A stretch of 64,000 nucleotides of DNA from Shewanella abyssi (lineage in GTDB: Bacteria > Pseudomonadota > Gammaproteobacteria > Enterobacterales > Shewanellaceae), in assembly GCF_023284025.1 (NCBI RefSeq), contig NZ_JAKIKR010000014.1, positions 27,740 to 91,739 of the forward strand, read 5' to 3'. Both the position numbers and the translations under genes were made by a program. Position 1 is the first letter of the stretch. Each line of letters starts with the position of its first letter. Positions 43,913 to 53,759 of this stretch are shown here, one piece after another. The notes under the pieces were generated by a model. The model searched no databases. It saw only the letters and a program-made list of their open reading frames with translations, and was not told the DNA's origin.

Positions 43913-45076
43913 ATGAAAACTATCCATTGGCTAGGCGCCGGACTCTCTTCACTTCCGGGAATTAAAAAAGTCGCTCAATCGGGTCAAAAACTCATACTGT
44001 GGAACCGCACCTTAGCTAAAGCTGAGCAAGCGGTGAGCCGCTTAGGCATCAATATCCCGACTAAGCAACTAGAATGGCTCAGTCTAGAAGCTGAGATTAA
44101 TCCCGGCGATGTGGTTATTTCAATGCTGCCTGCGACCCTGCATGTACAAGTGGCCGAGTTATGTCTTGGCCAAAAGGCGCATTTCGTTTCCAGTAGTTAC
44201 GTCTCGCCCGAGATGCAGGCGCTACATGATAAGGCCAAATCCTTAAACTTGTGCTTCGTTAATGAGGTGGGGTTAGATCCTGGGCTTGATCATCTGCTCG
44301 CTCATGCCTTGATTGCTGCATATCAGGCATCGGATAAATTCAACAAAGCCAATCAACATAGCTTCCGCTCCTATTGCGGTGGTTTTCCAAAAGTGGCTAA
44401 TGAATTCAAGTACAAGTTCTCCTGGTCACCACTTGGCGTATTAAAAGCCCTTAAATCTCCAGCGCAGTGGACTCAAGACGGCGAAGTTAAGCAGACTGGA
44501 AAACCTTGGTTAGCCTTGTCAGCTTTCGATATGCGCATGAGTGACGCCAGTCTTGAGACTTTTCAAGCCTATCCGAACCGCGATTCGCTGCCATTCCAGC
44601 AGCAATATGGCTTTAGTGATGACTGGAATATTCAAGAGTTTGTCCGCGGTACGCTAAGGCTTAATGGTTGGTCAACTGCCTGGAGTGAGCTATTTACCGA
44701 GGTCGATGCTGCCGTTGGTGATGCAGGGCTTGCACGTTTAACAGAGCTAAGTGACGAGTTGTGGGACAAGCACCAATACGATGCGGGCGAAGCCGATCGC
44801 GTCGTGCTCTCTGTTGAACTCGAAGTTAAAGACCCTCAAGGTGAGCAAACTATCTGGCACTCAAGCTATGGTATCGATGCCGCGGGTGATGAGCGTGGCT
44901 CAGCCATGGCGCGTCTGGTTTCTTTGACCGTGGCTGTCGCTATTGAATCACTCATTGCTGGCGATCTTGTACTGGGTGTTTCACCGGCTCCCCATGATGA
45001 AAAAACCGTAGGCAAATGGCTGAATGAACTAGACAAGATGAATGAGAAAGTATTCCGTCATCAGCTAGTCGGTTAA
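43913..45076 (+). CDS. Saccharopine dehydrogenase, glutamate-forming type (Lys9-like)
   Basis: The start is placed at the ATG giving M-K-T-I-H-W-L-G-A-G; upstream codons lack a ribosome site. The 387-residue protein has an N-terminal Rossmann fold (L-G-A-G-L at 6-10) and V-I-S-M-L-P, then the substrate-domain landmarks E-V-G-L-D-P-G-L-D-H and S-Y-C-G-G-F-P. It should oxidise saccharopine to glutamate and 2-aminoadipate-6-semialdehyde. The dehydrogenase that would oxidise the semialdehyde further is not in the window. A strong terminator follows. Confidence 0.87.
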   Translation: MKTIHWLGAGLSSLPGIKKVAQSGQKLILWNRTLAKAEQAVSRLGINIPTKQLEWLSLEAEINPGDVVISMLPATLHVQVAELCLGQKAHFVSSSYVSPEMQALHDKAKSLNLCFVNEVGLDPGLDHLLAHALIAAYQASDKFNKANQHSFRSYCGGFPKVANEFKYKFSWSPLGVLKALKSPAQWTQDGEVKQTGKPWLALSAFDMRMSDASLETFQAYPNRDSLPFQQQYGFSDDWNIQEFVRGTLRLNGWSTAWSELFTEVDAAVGDAGLARLTELSDELWDKHQYDAGEADRVVLSVELEVKDPQGEQTIWHSSYGIDAAGDERGSAMARLVSLTVAVAIESLIAGDLVLGVSPAPHDEKTVGKWLNELDKMNEKVFRHQLVG

Positions 45077-45115
45077 TTATTTGAGTTAGTGCCTCGTCGG
45101 CAGTGACTACAGAGT

Positions 45116-45146
45116 AAAGGCTCATCAATAATGATGAGCCTTTTTT
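45116..45146 (+). terminator. Rho-independent terminator of the saccharopine operon
   Basis: The stem GGCTCATCA/TGATGAGCC with a four-base loop is followed by TTTTTT. Confidence 0.9.
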
Positions 45147-45275
45147 ATGCGCTCCAAGGATTATTACCCATTGATAAAAAGGGCCAGTTGATGCGCCTTA
45201 AAATGTCGGTTAACTCGTTAAAAGTGCACTCCGACAAGGACCAGCATATGTTGTTAGCACTTTTGTGAGTGTAGG

Positions 45276-45917
45276 TTAATTGAAAGTATTCTTAAGCTGA
45301 TTGGCGAAGGCGATAAACTTCTCTTTGATGGTGCGCTTCACCGATACAGAAAGGCTACCGAGTACGACTTTGCCCTCTATGGTGATGACCGGTGCTTGGC
45401 GGTTTGCCATCGATGGAGCACAGTTTTCAATACTACTTATGGCGCAGTAGGTTTTGCAGATCACGTTAACATTCTCGGGAATAAATACCTTAGCGTTGCC
45501 AAGGATACAGTTGAGTTTAATGGTGATATTTTGATGCTGAAAAATAGCATCGGTAAAATCAAGAGTGGTTTCACCCAGCACATTGTTAAGCTTTATCTCT
45601 CTTGGAACAACCCACTGGCCACTACGCTCATTATTGCCAAGAATACAGCTGATGACTAACGTGTCATCCGCCTCTTTGTTTGAGTAATTAGGCGTAAATT
45701 GCTGATCTTTTTTACTGCTGTATTCGTCATCTGTAGATAGAGAAAGATCGGCAACTAAGTCGAGTAACTCTTGATGAGATTCACTGGCCATCGCATCATC
45801 GAGACGGCGTTCAAATGCTTCCGCAGATATTATCCCATGACTATAATTAACAATGAGCTTATCAATAACCTGTTCACGAACCTGCTCTATGGGTCTATCT
45901 TCTAACGTGACTGACAT
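45276..45917 (-). CDS. DUF1707/LiaF-like protein
   Basis: Start at the ATG with AAGGAG seven bases upstream. The 213-residue protein has an N-terminal DUF1707/SHOCT-like helix pair (about 1-60; E-Q-V-I-D-K-L-I...F-E-R-R-L-D-D-A) and a C-terminal LiaF-like beta-helix (about 85-200; repeated I-L-G-N, V-L-G-E, V-L-G-S turns). No membrane helix is seen, unlike Bacillus LiaF. In Firmicutes such proteins temper envelope-stress signalling; the role here is open. Confidence 0.82.
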   Translation of the reverse strand: MSVTLEDRPIEQVREQVIDKLIVNYSHGIISAEAFERRLDDAMASESHQELLDLVADLSLSTDDEYSSKKDQQFTPNYSNKEADDTLVISCILGNNERSGQWVVPREIKLNNVLGETTLDFTDAIFQHQNITIKLNCILGNAKVFIPENVNVICKTYCAISSIENCAPSMANRQAPVITIEGKVVLGSLSVSVKRTIKEKFIAFANQLKNTFN

Positions 45918-46240
45918 TTGCCGCTCCTTTGGCTTTATATCGAGGTTTAGCAATACTGCATTAAAATGGCTAAACTGACTTTTTGAAAGACTGATGACTA
46001 CAGAGTAAGCATTTTCTATGCCGCTTAGCTAAATATCTTGCCAATCAGGATGTTATGATTTTGTTGCGTTTTCGCAATATTTAAAACAGCCGATATAGTT
46101 AACCATAGCACTAAAATGTGATGCTTTTAACCGTTAGTTTAAGCGGATTTAATCAGCAAACTAGCTAAGCGGGGGCCGGTGAAAGCCCTAGCTCGATGAT
46201 TCATTTTATGTGAAATATAGCAGATATTGAGAGGGTGGAT
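45918..46240. other. Intergenic region
   Basis: This 320-bp AT-rich spacer lies upstream of the LiaF-like gene and downstream of the PACE gene. I see no further gene or repeat. Confidence 0.45.
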
Positions 46241-46681
46241 TTATCTAAGGGGGGCAGTGCTCACTGCCGCTCTGTTAGAGATGATACGTTGGCGGATCAG
46301 GTCATAAGCCCAATTGTAGAGGATGGCGTATACCAAGAAGAAAATAACCACGCCGATATCCATAATAAAGACGGTGATAAAGTCTAGTTGTAGCACCCAC
46401 ATCATCAATGGGAGTGTGGTAAAAACCATACCCAGCTCAAAACCGAGTCCATGGCCGATGCGCATTTTAAATGAACGCTCAATGCGGTTATAGCCAAATA
46501 CGCGGTCAAATCCTAGGTTGTAAAGGTAATTCCAGCACATGGCGATTAACGATAGTCCGACCGCTAAGCCAGTGGCTGACTTTGCGCCTGCATCGGTAAA
46601 GACGGTCGCTGCGGTGATCACAAATATTAACGCTATCGCTTCAAATAATACGCTGTGGAAAATTCGTTCTTTAGTGTTCAT
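46241..46681 (-). CDS. PACE-family multidrug efflux protein (AceI-like)
   Basis: The 146-residue protein has four helices as two bacterial-transmembrane-pair (BTP) repeats: F-E-A-I-A-L-I in helix one, W-N-Y-L-Y-N-L-G-F-D in helix two, R-I-G-H-G-L-G-F-E in helix three and N-W-A-Y-D in helix four. The Glu of the first motif is the proton-coupling residue in AceI. PACE pumps export biguanides such as chlorhexidine and, physiologically, short-chain diamines. A divergent LysR regulator starts about 95 bp away, the same layout as aceI/aceR in Acinetobacter. Confidence 0.88.
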   Translation of the reverse strand: MNTKERIFHSVLFEAIALIFVITAATVFTDAGAKSATGLAVGLSLIAMCWNYLYNLGFDRVFGYNRIERSFKMRIGHGLGFELGMVFTTLPLMMWVLQLDFITVFIMDIGVVIFFLVYAILYNWAYDLIRQRIISNRAAVSTAPLR

Positions 46682-46775
46682 AGTCAGTCTCATTTGTGTT
46701 GTTCAGTGCTGCTTGGTTGCTATAATCATCAATATTGGCGAAAGAAGATAGTTAGTTACTATCAGGAAAAGTGAT

Positions 46776-47657
46776 ATGTATAACCTAGAGCAGCTAAGAA
46801 TGTTTGTTGAAACGGTGCAATCGGGGTCATTTTCGGCCTGTGCTCGTCGGTTGGGCAAGGTGCAGTCGGCGGTGAGTCAGGGGATCGCCAACCTTGAAAT
46901 TGAGCTCAATACCACACTGTTTGATCGTACTAGCCGTAAACCCTCATTAACCGCTCATGGGGAGAGATTATTACCATTTGCGCAAGCGATATTGCGACAA
47001 ACTTATGAGCTTGACTCGGTAACCAGCGCGCTAAATTTGTCCCATGAAACCCAGATAAAAATGGCGGTAGACGATGCGTTACTTACGGTGACAACGAGCA
47101 TGCTTAATAGGTTTGCAACGTGTTTCCCCGGTACCCTGTTGGAGCTTTACGTCGTATCAACACCTGACGTATTAAACTTGGTGCACACTGGCCGAGCTGA
47201 TTTAGGCTTGATGTTTTCCAGTAGTGAGTTCCCCCAAGATGTGGATTTGTGTTACGTCGGTAATTTGCCGTTTAACGGCGTTGTCAGTCCAGCCCACCCA
47301 TTGGCCAAAATGGATTTAGTCACCGTTGCTGATTTGATCCCGCACCGTCAATTGTTGATCCGTGGTCTTGATGGGCAGGAGTTGGCGCATTGCCCTAGCA
47401 TCTCTTCACATATCTGGTGGGGGAATAGCTTTAATGCCGTTAACGCCATGGTAAAAGAGGGGCTAGGGTGGGGCTATATTCCCACTCATATGGCAGAGAA
47501 ATACGAGCGGCAGGGTGACATGGTACGAATGACTCTCAGCTTTGATCATAAGCCGTGGCGAGTCCCTATTGACCGTGTAATGGCAAAACAAAAGGCCAAG
47601 GGCCCCGCTTTAATCTGGTTGGCTGATGCGGTCGTCAACTTGTTAGATGATGAATAA
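46776..47657 (+). CDS. LysR-family regulator, probable controller of the divergent PACE gene
   Basis: The 293-residue LTTR has an N-terminal winged helix (L-E-Q-L-R-M-F-V-E-T-V-Q-S-G-S-F then V-Q-S-A-V-S-Q) and a periplasmic-binding-protein-like effector domain. Divergent transcription from the PACE gene with a shared 94-bp promoter region is the standard LysR arrangement, so it probably activates the pump in response to its substrate. Confidence 0.87.
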   Translation: MYNLEQLRMFVETVQSGSFSACARRLGKVQSAVSQGIANLEIELNTTLFDRTSRKPSLTAHGERLLPFAQAILRQTYELDSVTSALNLSHETQIKMAVDDALLTVTTSMLNRFATCFPGTLLELYVVSTPDVLNLVHTGRADLGLMFSSSEFPQDVDLCYVGNLPFNGVVSPAHPLAKMDLVTVADLIPHRQLLIRGLDGQELAHCPSISSHIWWGNSFNAVNAMVKEGLGWGYIPTHMAEKYERQGDMVRMTLSFDHKPWRVPIDRVMAKQKAKGPALIWLADAVVNLLDDE

Positions 47658-47811
47658 GGCTACTTTAAATCATTGGCATAGATGATCGGATCAAAAGATA
47701 GCACCGCTAACCATTGCTTTACGTTTTCGAATATCCGCATCATGCCTGAGTTATCAACTAAGCAACTGCCCTATTGCTCAATTAAGTCATTCAGGTCTGA
47801 CGGTTAAATAA

Positions 47812-49038
47812 CTATAGTGATTGACTGTGTGCTGTAGCTGGCAGGCCTTTATCGGGCTGGCTTGCGACAGAATGAGTCATTACTGTTTTATCTGCTGTAG
47901 ATTGAGGTAATTCAGTCGCGCAATTGGGCTCATTGAGCATATAGCGTGCTAGCCAAGCCGTAAGCGGAATGGTCAGTACGATGCCGACACTGCCCGCCAA
48001 CGCATGAATGATACTCAAGGCGATAATCGGGGTATTGATAAACTGAGTCAGTGGCATGTCCAGACCCCAAACCATCATAATGGTGGTTAAAGAGCTTCCC
48101 GCAAAGGCGAGTATTAATGTGTTGGTCATGGTGCCCATGATATCTCGTCCGATATTCATACTCGCTTTCATCAGCTGTGTTGGACTGAGCTTAGGATCGG
48201 TAATTTTCAGTTCGTTATAGGCAGATGCAATCGATATGGCTACATCCATCACCGCGCCGAGGGCCGAAATCATAATGGCGACAAACATGAGCCAGCGGAT
48301 CTGAATCGGTCGGGTCGCCAAATAGATAACATCTTCGCCTTTATCTAAATAGATCCCAGAAAGGTTGGCAAACTCACCGAATACTTGCGCCATAATGCCG
48401 GCCGCGATAACACCTAATAAGGTGCCGCCCATGGCGCAGAAGCTCTTGCGGTTATAGCCTGATACCAGAATAAAATTAACCACAATCTTTAATCCCATCA
48501 GAATGATGGTGACAAGCACAGGGTTCCAACCCGCAAAAATAGCTGGGATTAAAACGCCGATGATCAGTGCCGCGGTAAAGTAGAGCGATACCACTGAGTT
48601 TAATCCCTCTTTCTTGCCAAAAGAGAGCAGCAATAATAAGAAGGCAAAACACATCCAGTAGATAGCGGTCGAGCGTTTGTGGTTGTAGGCCCAATATACG
48701 GTACCGTTGGGGGTATCTCTTATCATCATGATAAAGATGTCGCCTTCGCCGACCAGCACATTATGTTGTCTGCTAAGGGGATTTTGTACTTCAACCACTT
48801 TACCGCTTTCATCTCCCTCTAAAATCTCTGCGGTGATCACTTGTAGGCCCGTCAGTATCGATGGCACTCTGGCATCCGGCGCCAGATTATTGGAGATAAC
48901 TGAGACTACGCGCGCTTCGACAAACTCTTGCTGCAACGGTGTCTTCGGTTTCAAGTTGTCGCTCAAGCTGGGAGAGATATAGAAAATCAGGGTCGAGACT
49001 AGGGCGATGAATAAGGTAAAGCGATAATTTTTTAGCAT
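47812..49038 (-). CDS. YibE/F-family membrane protein
   Basis: The 408-residue protein has an N-terminal helix, an extracytoplasmic strand domain (about 40-120; V-E-A-R-V-V-S-V) and seven or more helices with the YibE/F blocks G-A-V-M-D-V-A-I-S-I-A-S-A and N-T-L-I-L-A-F-A-G-S-S. The family occurs in Gram-positive and some Gram-negative bacteria; function is unknown. It appears to be monocistronic. Confidence 0.83.
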   Translation of the reverse strand: MLKNYRFTLFIALVSTLIFYISPSLSDNLKPKTPLQQEFVEARVVSVISNNLAPDARVPSILTGLQVITAEILEGDESGKVVEVQNPLSRQHNVLVGEGDIFIMMIRDTPNGTVYWAYNHKRSTAIYWMCFAFLLLLLSFGKKEGLNSVVSLYFTAALIIGVLIPAIFAGWNPVLVTIILMGLKIVVNFILVSGYNRKSFCAMGGTLLGVIAAGIMAQVFGEFANLSGIYLDKGEDVIYLATRPIQIRWLMFVAIMISALGAVMDVAISIASAYNELKITDPKLSPTQLMKASMNIGRDIMGTMTNTLILAFAGSSLTTIMMVWGLDMPLTQFINTPIIALSIIHALAGSVGIVLTIPLTAWLARYMLNEPNCATELPQSTADKTVMTHSVASQPDKGLPATAHSQSL

Positions 49039-49157
49039 AGTTTTTTTAATATAAGTTTTTTTAACATAAGTTATCTATAACTAAAGTGAGTAACAAAGTA
49101 TCTTAAGGTCAGCTAATACGTCAGTGAGTGTTGATAACCACAAATTAGCCAGAATAG

Positions 49158-49181
49158 AAAAAGGCCTGTTACCAGGCCTTT
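49158..49181 (-). terminator. Rho-independent terminator of the nucleotidase gene
   Basis: A nine-bp stem (AAAGGCCTG/CAGGCCTTT) with a TTAC loop lies just past the stop, with T bases on the minus strand. Confidence 0.85.
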
Positions 49182-49193
49182 ATTGAGTGTTAT

Positions 49194-51335
49194 CTACTCA
49201 GTGACACAACCGGCATAATCTTTGGTTGGATTGACAGAGTATGAGTTTACGTCGTTAACATTGACAGCATCCAAAATCCCTGGGTATTTAGGGTTGTCCG
49301 GATCGATGTTGACACAAATTTCTTTGCTAATCAGTCTATTCCACAACGCTTCACCAGCGCCACCATCTGTACGAAGCAGGGTGATTGCCCCATTATCTTG
49401 GTACTGTTTGATTTCCCAGTTAGGCTTGGTGAAATCGCTCGCATTGACGCCTTTGTTGTCTGCTACATATTCAGTCAGCATGTCACGGATAGCGTAAACA
49501 GGCTCGTTGACCGAGTCATAATAGACATCTTCAGCGGTTGCCCAGCCAAACTTCTTAATGTTAGAACCCCAACGATAGCTGTTTAATGCGACCTTGTATG
49601 TGGCTGCGGCATCAAATGGCTTACCATCAATTTCGATGATTTCAATACGGTTACCTTCATTAGTCACCCCGTTGTTTTCATCCATAGTCAATGATTCACC
49701 GGCTAAGTCGACAACGAAGTCAATCTTACCGCCGAACTGATCATACATGTACGCTTTAGCACCTTTCGCAAACGATACCGTGAGGTCACCGTCTTTGTAG
49801 GTATTAAAGTAGGTGTAAGACCACTCCATATAACGTTTAAGATTGGCACCTGTCATGTTAATACCGATAAGAGTATTGTCATATTTGTACAGGTTAGTTG
49901 AATCTTTCTTGGCGTACTCTTGGCCATCAACTAGGTTAGAGCTATCAGAGAACAGTGAGGCTGCAGAGACCACCGCTGCAGATTTTCTAAGTTGGGTTTC
50001 GTTGATGAAATCCATCAAGGGTGTATCCATGACTTTAGCAGTATGAATTGTTGAATATAGACGACCCGCTTCTTGATTGTAATCTTCATGTACCGCTTCA
50101 TCGGCGCCAGTACCCGGAGTGAAGTCACCACCGACTAGACCAAGAACCTCTTGAGCATCAGCTAAAGACATTTCGTGAACATACTGGAACTGTGCACTCG
50201 TCGTTTGGCTTTCTGCTATATTTTTAGAGGTGATGTTACTCAGTGTAGTATCCACCATCTCCCACTTGCCATCGGTGTTCTTTTTAAGTTTGATCTCAGC
50301 TTTAGCCAGTGCCCAACCCCATTTTCCCGGTTCGATAATCTTCACGCTCTCTGCGCGGTTGGCTTCGTTATAAGTGCCTGAAACAGTCTTATCTTCAGCA
50401 GTATCACCACCTTCAATAGAGATATCGGTTGCAGCAATGTCTTCACCTGCAACGGCTTTTTTAATGCTTTCGATATAAGTTGCGTGTTCGTGGCCTGCTA
50501 TGATGACATCAAATTTATCAGCCATTTCAGCAGCAATCTTGTAAACACCCGATCCACCTTCAGCGCTACGTCCTAAATGGAATGCACCAATGATCACATC
50601 TGGATTGTGCTTTGCGATTAGCTCATCGACTGCTGTACGAGTAGATGCTAGCTCTTCATCAAATTTAAGACCCGCAAAGTGTGAAGGTGCTGAAGCCTCC
50701 CAGTTGGGGATATTTGATGGGCTCACACCGACGATAGCGACTTTAGCACCATCGACTTCGAAAACCTGAAAAGCACGAATGTAGTTAGCGTCGTTCTCTT
50801 CCCACTTGATGTTGTTCGATACTACCGCACCATTGAAGTGATTCAGGTTGCGATCGATGAAGCTGCGCTCGAAGTTAAATTCATGGTTACCAGGAACCCA
50901 GAGATCGTAATCAAGTGAGTTTAAAGTCGATACAACGGGATGAGTTGGATCATCGTTGAACAGTTGCGCCGAGTTGCCTTGAACGGTATCACCGATATCA
51001 ATCAAGATCATATTTGGATTGTTTGCTTTTGCAGTTTCAAGCAAGGTAGAGATACGTGTTAAACCTGCATCAGAATCTACCGCATCGAGTGCGTAGTCAT
51101 AGCCAAAGATGCGGCCGTGAAGATCCGATGTTGCGCCGATAGTGATGGTGACTTCATCGACTTCGTTTTGACTCTTTACGATGATATCTGCCGTGTTAGT
51201 GAGTGTTTTACCTTGGGTGGCCACAGGTGCATAACCACTGTCGGTATTAATAATTGTATCATCATCGTTGCAACCTGCTAAAGCCGCGAGCACTGCTAAG
51301 CACAGTACACTGCGAGTGATTTTTTTCATGTTCAA
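49194..51335 (-). CDS. Lipoprotein 5'-nucleotidase / 2',3'-cyclic phosphodiesterase (CpdB type)
   Basis: The 713-residue precursor has a lipobox (L-A-G-C-N-D). The metallophosphoesterase domain shows A-T-S-D-L-H-G-R, D-I-G-D-T-V-Q-G-N, G-N-H-E-F and the late G-H-E-H. A C-terminal 5'-nucleotidase domain follows (about 400-690). It should release nucleosides and phosphate from extracellular nucleotides using two metal ions. It is probably anchored in a membrane facing the periplasm or outside. It is transcribed alone. Confidence 0.88.
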   Translation of the reverse strand: MNMKKITRSVLCLAVLAALAGCNDDDTIINTDSGYAPVATQGKTLTNTADIIVKSQNEVDEVTITIGATSDLHGRIFGYDYALDAVDSDAGLTRISTLLETAKANNPNMILIDIGDTVQGNSAQLFNDDPTHPVVSTLNSLDYDLWVPGNHEFNFERSFIDRNLNHFNGAVVSNNIKWEENDANYIRAFQVFEVDGAKVAIVGVSPSNIPNWEASAPSHFAGLKFDEELASTRTAVDELIAKHNPDVIIGAFHLGRSAEGGSGVYKIAAEMADKFDVIIAGHEHATYIESIKKAVAGEDIAATDISIEGGDTAEDKTVSGTYNEANRAESVKIIEPGKWGWALAKAEIKLKKNTDGKWEMVDTTLSNITSKNIAESQTTSAQFQYVHEMSLADAQEVLGLVGGDFTPGTGADEAVHEDYNQEAGRLYSTIHTAKVMDTPLMDFINETQLRKSAAVVSAASLFSDSSNLVDGQEYAKKDSTNLYKYDNTLIGINMTGANLKRYMEWSYTYFNTYKDGDLTVSFAKGAKAYMYDQFGGKIDFVVDLAGESLTMDENNGVTNEGNRIEIIEIDGKPFDAAATYKVALNSYRWGSNIKKFGWATAEDVYYDSVNEPVYAIRDMLTEYVADNKGVNASDFTKPNWEIKQYQDNGAITLLRTDGGAGEALWNRLISKEICVNIDPDNPKYPGILDAVNVNDVNSYSVNPTKDYAGCVTE

Positions 51336-51909
51336 CCCCGTATTAATTTTAACGATGCATTATTTGCACCTATATTGACTAAGGCGAGTTGTATTATTTT
51401 AATATTGAGATTAAGAATTAGTCTCAATAAGTTATTAAAATATCGGTAAAGTGCTTTTGATTAAATATATAAACCTTCTATAAATAAGGAGTGTCTAAAT
51501 AAATCATTGCACTGTGTTGTGCCGAAAACTTCAATAAAGCGCCTCAGTGTCTCAGTAAATTACTTAATGGTTAATTAGCTACTTTGTAGTAACTTTTAAT
51601 TAACTGTTATGAATTGTATCGGCTTTAATATTAATAGCGGTGATCAGGTTCACACATAACGTGTTACAAAATGAGACATTTAAGTGATTAAAGAACGCGA
51701 TTTCCTACTGAATAACTGATATTGAATGTTTACAAGCTAGATATAAGCTGGATTGGAGTTTTATTTGAAATACTTTATGTTAATTGTAATTAGAAGGTCA
51801 TTTTGAATGGCTAATATTGATTTCGAAAGCTGTTATTCACTAATGGGTAATATATTGGTCGCTAAAGTTATCGGTATTTAGATACAAACCGAGGCTCAGT
51901 AAATTATGC
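51336..51909. other. AT-rich intergenic region
   Basis: This 570-bp, very AT-rich region has no supported gene, RNA or clear repeat. It holds the nucleotidase promoter. Confidence 0.5.
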
Positions 51910-53628
51910 TTAGCTGGCTGAAATTGATGATTCTGTATTTTTATCCGTTATGTTATCGGCTAACGGAGGTTTATCTTTGCTGCGCTTATGTTGGTACATA
52001 CGTTTATCGGCGAGGGCAAGGCATTCAGATTGATTGATACTTTCCTCAGCGTGGGCGACTCCATAACTTATCCCTGATTGTGGCCATTTCGATTGTATTG
52101 CAGTTTGGCATTGAGCCATCATCAGCTCAATTTCCTTTCTCACTTCCGGAAAATGGCTAAACAATTGACTGTTGAGTAGCCAAACAAACTCATCACCGCC
52201 AGTACGAAATACTTCACCGTTACTATCAAGGGCATTTGCCATGGTTTTAGCACCATAGCGCAATAAGGCGTCGCCCTGATGATGACCGAGCTTATCGTTA
52301 ACCTGTTTAATCCCGTCATAATCGATAAAGGCAATAATGTATTGGTCATCGACTTTGGTTAACGCTTCACTTAGAGCATAGCGGTTGCCTATATGAGTTA
52401 AGGGATCGATTCTGGCCTGATAGTAGCTGCGAGAGTAATCCTGCTTTTGTTGTTGTAACCAAGCTGCTAGCGAGAGCAGTATGAAAAAGCAATCACCGGT
52501 TAACGCCAACATAACGACAAGCTCGGCATGTTGTTGTCCGGTAAACACGGCGCTATGAGACAAAATATAGTAAAGCATAGACAGGCCATATAGAAGATTG
52601 CCGAATAGAAAATACTTGGCCCTGAAATCACTATAGGACAGCATTTTCCAACCGACAATAATGGCAAGCGGCACCCAGATTAGCGCAATAATATGGGAAA
52701 TAGCAAAAGAGGTTGAAAAGGCTAACAGAGGCATTAGCAAACCCGCAATCAGGCAAACAATAGACAGCCCATTGAAGAATTTCGCCAGACGGGTATGTAA
52801 AGAATCGAAGTCGAATAATAACTTAGTAAATTGGCTGGCCGAAGCGATGGCAAATGGAAACAGCATGATGCCAAGATAAGTGGTGTTAATACTCTGGATA
52901 TTAAAAATATCATCGATTAATCCAGAGGACGCTGCCCAACCAACACCGTGTAGGCCAATATAAGCAGAGCAGGCAAGAGTGACTGTTAAACGTGTTTTGA
53001 TATACAGGATTAAAGCAATAGCGGCCAGTGTGAGCATGGTCGCAATAGAAAAGAGTGTCACCGTATTGGTGATAAACTGCTTGTGGTAAAAACGGGCGCT
53101 GTTAATGATCTCTACCGTTAGCGGCAGCGCATAATGCTCAGCTTTAATATAAAGCCAAAGGTAGCCACTTTCTTGTTGCCGTAAGTGTAATCCAAAAGCC
53201 TGGGTATGCATTAACTTAGGAGTGTTTATATCCCCATGTTGTGAAAAGTTAATCGGATGATTATTGACGTATTGTTCTGACTCCCAGAAGCTAAGACCCT
53301 GATCAACAAAGTTGGCATTTATTCTAACAAACCAGCTTGCTTCCTGTGCAGCTGGATTATTCAGTTTTAGTCGGGCGACATAGGCACCAGAATGGTTAAC
53401 CAATGAGGTATTGCTAGGGGCTGATGCACGATATAAATGTTTAAGTGCAGCAAGCGATGCTGGAGGTGAGTCTGGCTCGACATCGATTTTACGCCAAATT
53501 TTGATGTCTTGGATGACAACATCGGCAGTGTCTGTAAGCTGGGTTTCAAACGCAGCGAAGCTTGAAAAAGAGGTGAAGTAAGTCACCATCCAAAGCAACA
53601 TTAATGCCGAGACACTGTTGATTTTCAT
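51910..53628 (-). CDS. 7TM-DISM diguanylate cyclase
   Basis: The likely start gives M-K-I-N-S-V-S-A-L..., a signal peptide; upstream ATGs are possible. The 572-residue protein then has a periplasmic 7TMR-DISMED2-like carbohydrate-binding domain (about 35-180), seven membrane helices (about 185-390) and a GGDEF domain with F-R-T-G-G-D-E-F. The RxxD inhibitory site five residues before GGDEF is absent, so product feedback at that site is unlikely. It should make cyclic di-GMP in response to an outside ligand. Confidence 0.87.
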   Translation of the reverse strand: MKINSVSALMLLWMVTYFTSFSSFAAFETQLTDTADVVIQDIKIWRKIDVEPDSPPASLAALKHLYRASAPSNTSLVNHSGAYVARLKLNNPAAQEASWFVRINANFVDQGLSFWESEQYVNNHPINFSQHGDINTPKLMHTQAFGLHLRQQESGYLWLYIKAEHYALPLTVEIINSARFYHKQFITNTVTLFSIATMLTLAAIALILYIKTRLTVTLACSAYIGLHGVGWAASSGLIDDIFNIQSINTTYLGIMLFPFAIASASQFTKLLFDFDSLHTRLAKFFNGLSIVCLIAGLLMPLLAFSTSFAISHIIALIWVPLAIIVGWKMLSYSDFRAKYFLFGNLLYGLSMLYYILSHSAVFTGQQHAELVVMLALTGDCFFILLSLAAWLQQQKQDYSRSYYQARIDPLTHIGNRYALSEALTKVDDQYIIAFIDYDGIKQVNDKLGHHQGDALLRYGAKTMANALDSNGEVFRTGGDEFVWLLNSQLFSHFPEVRKEIELMMAQCQTAIQSKWPQSGISYGVAHAEESINQSECLALADKRMYQHKRSKDKPPLADNITDKNTESSISAS

Positions 53629-53759
53629 GTTGTCCATTTGTTGCAATTGTTGATGAGGTAACATTAACATAGATGCACAAGTACAAAATAGTGTTTAAAG
53701 ACAAACGAAGTTTCATCGACCGGGTTGGGTCGTTATATTTCTTTATTCAGGGAAACAAT

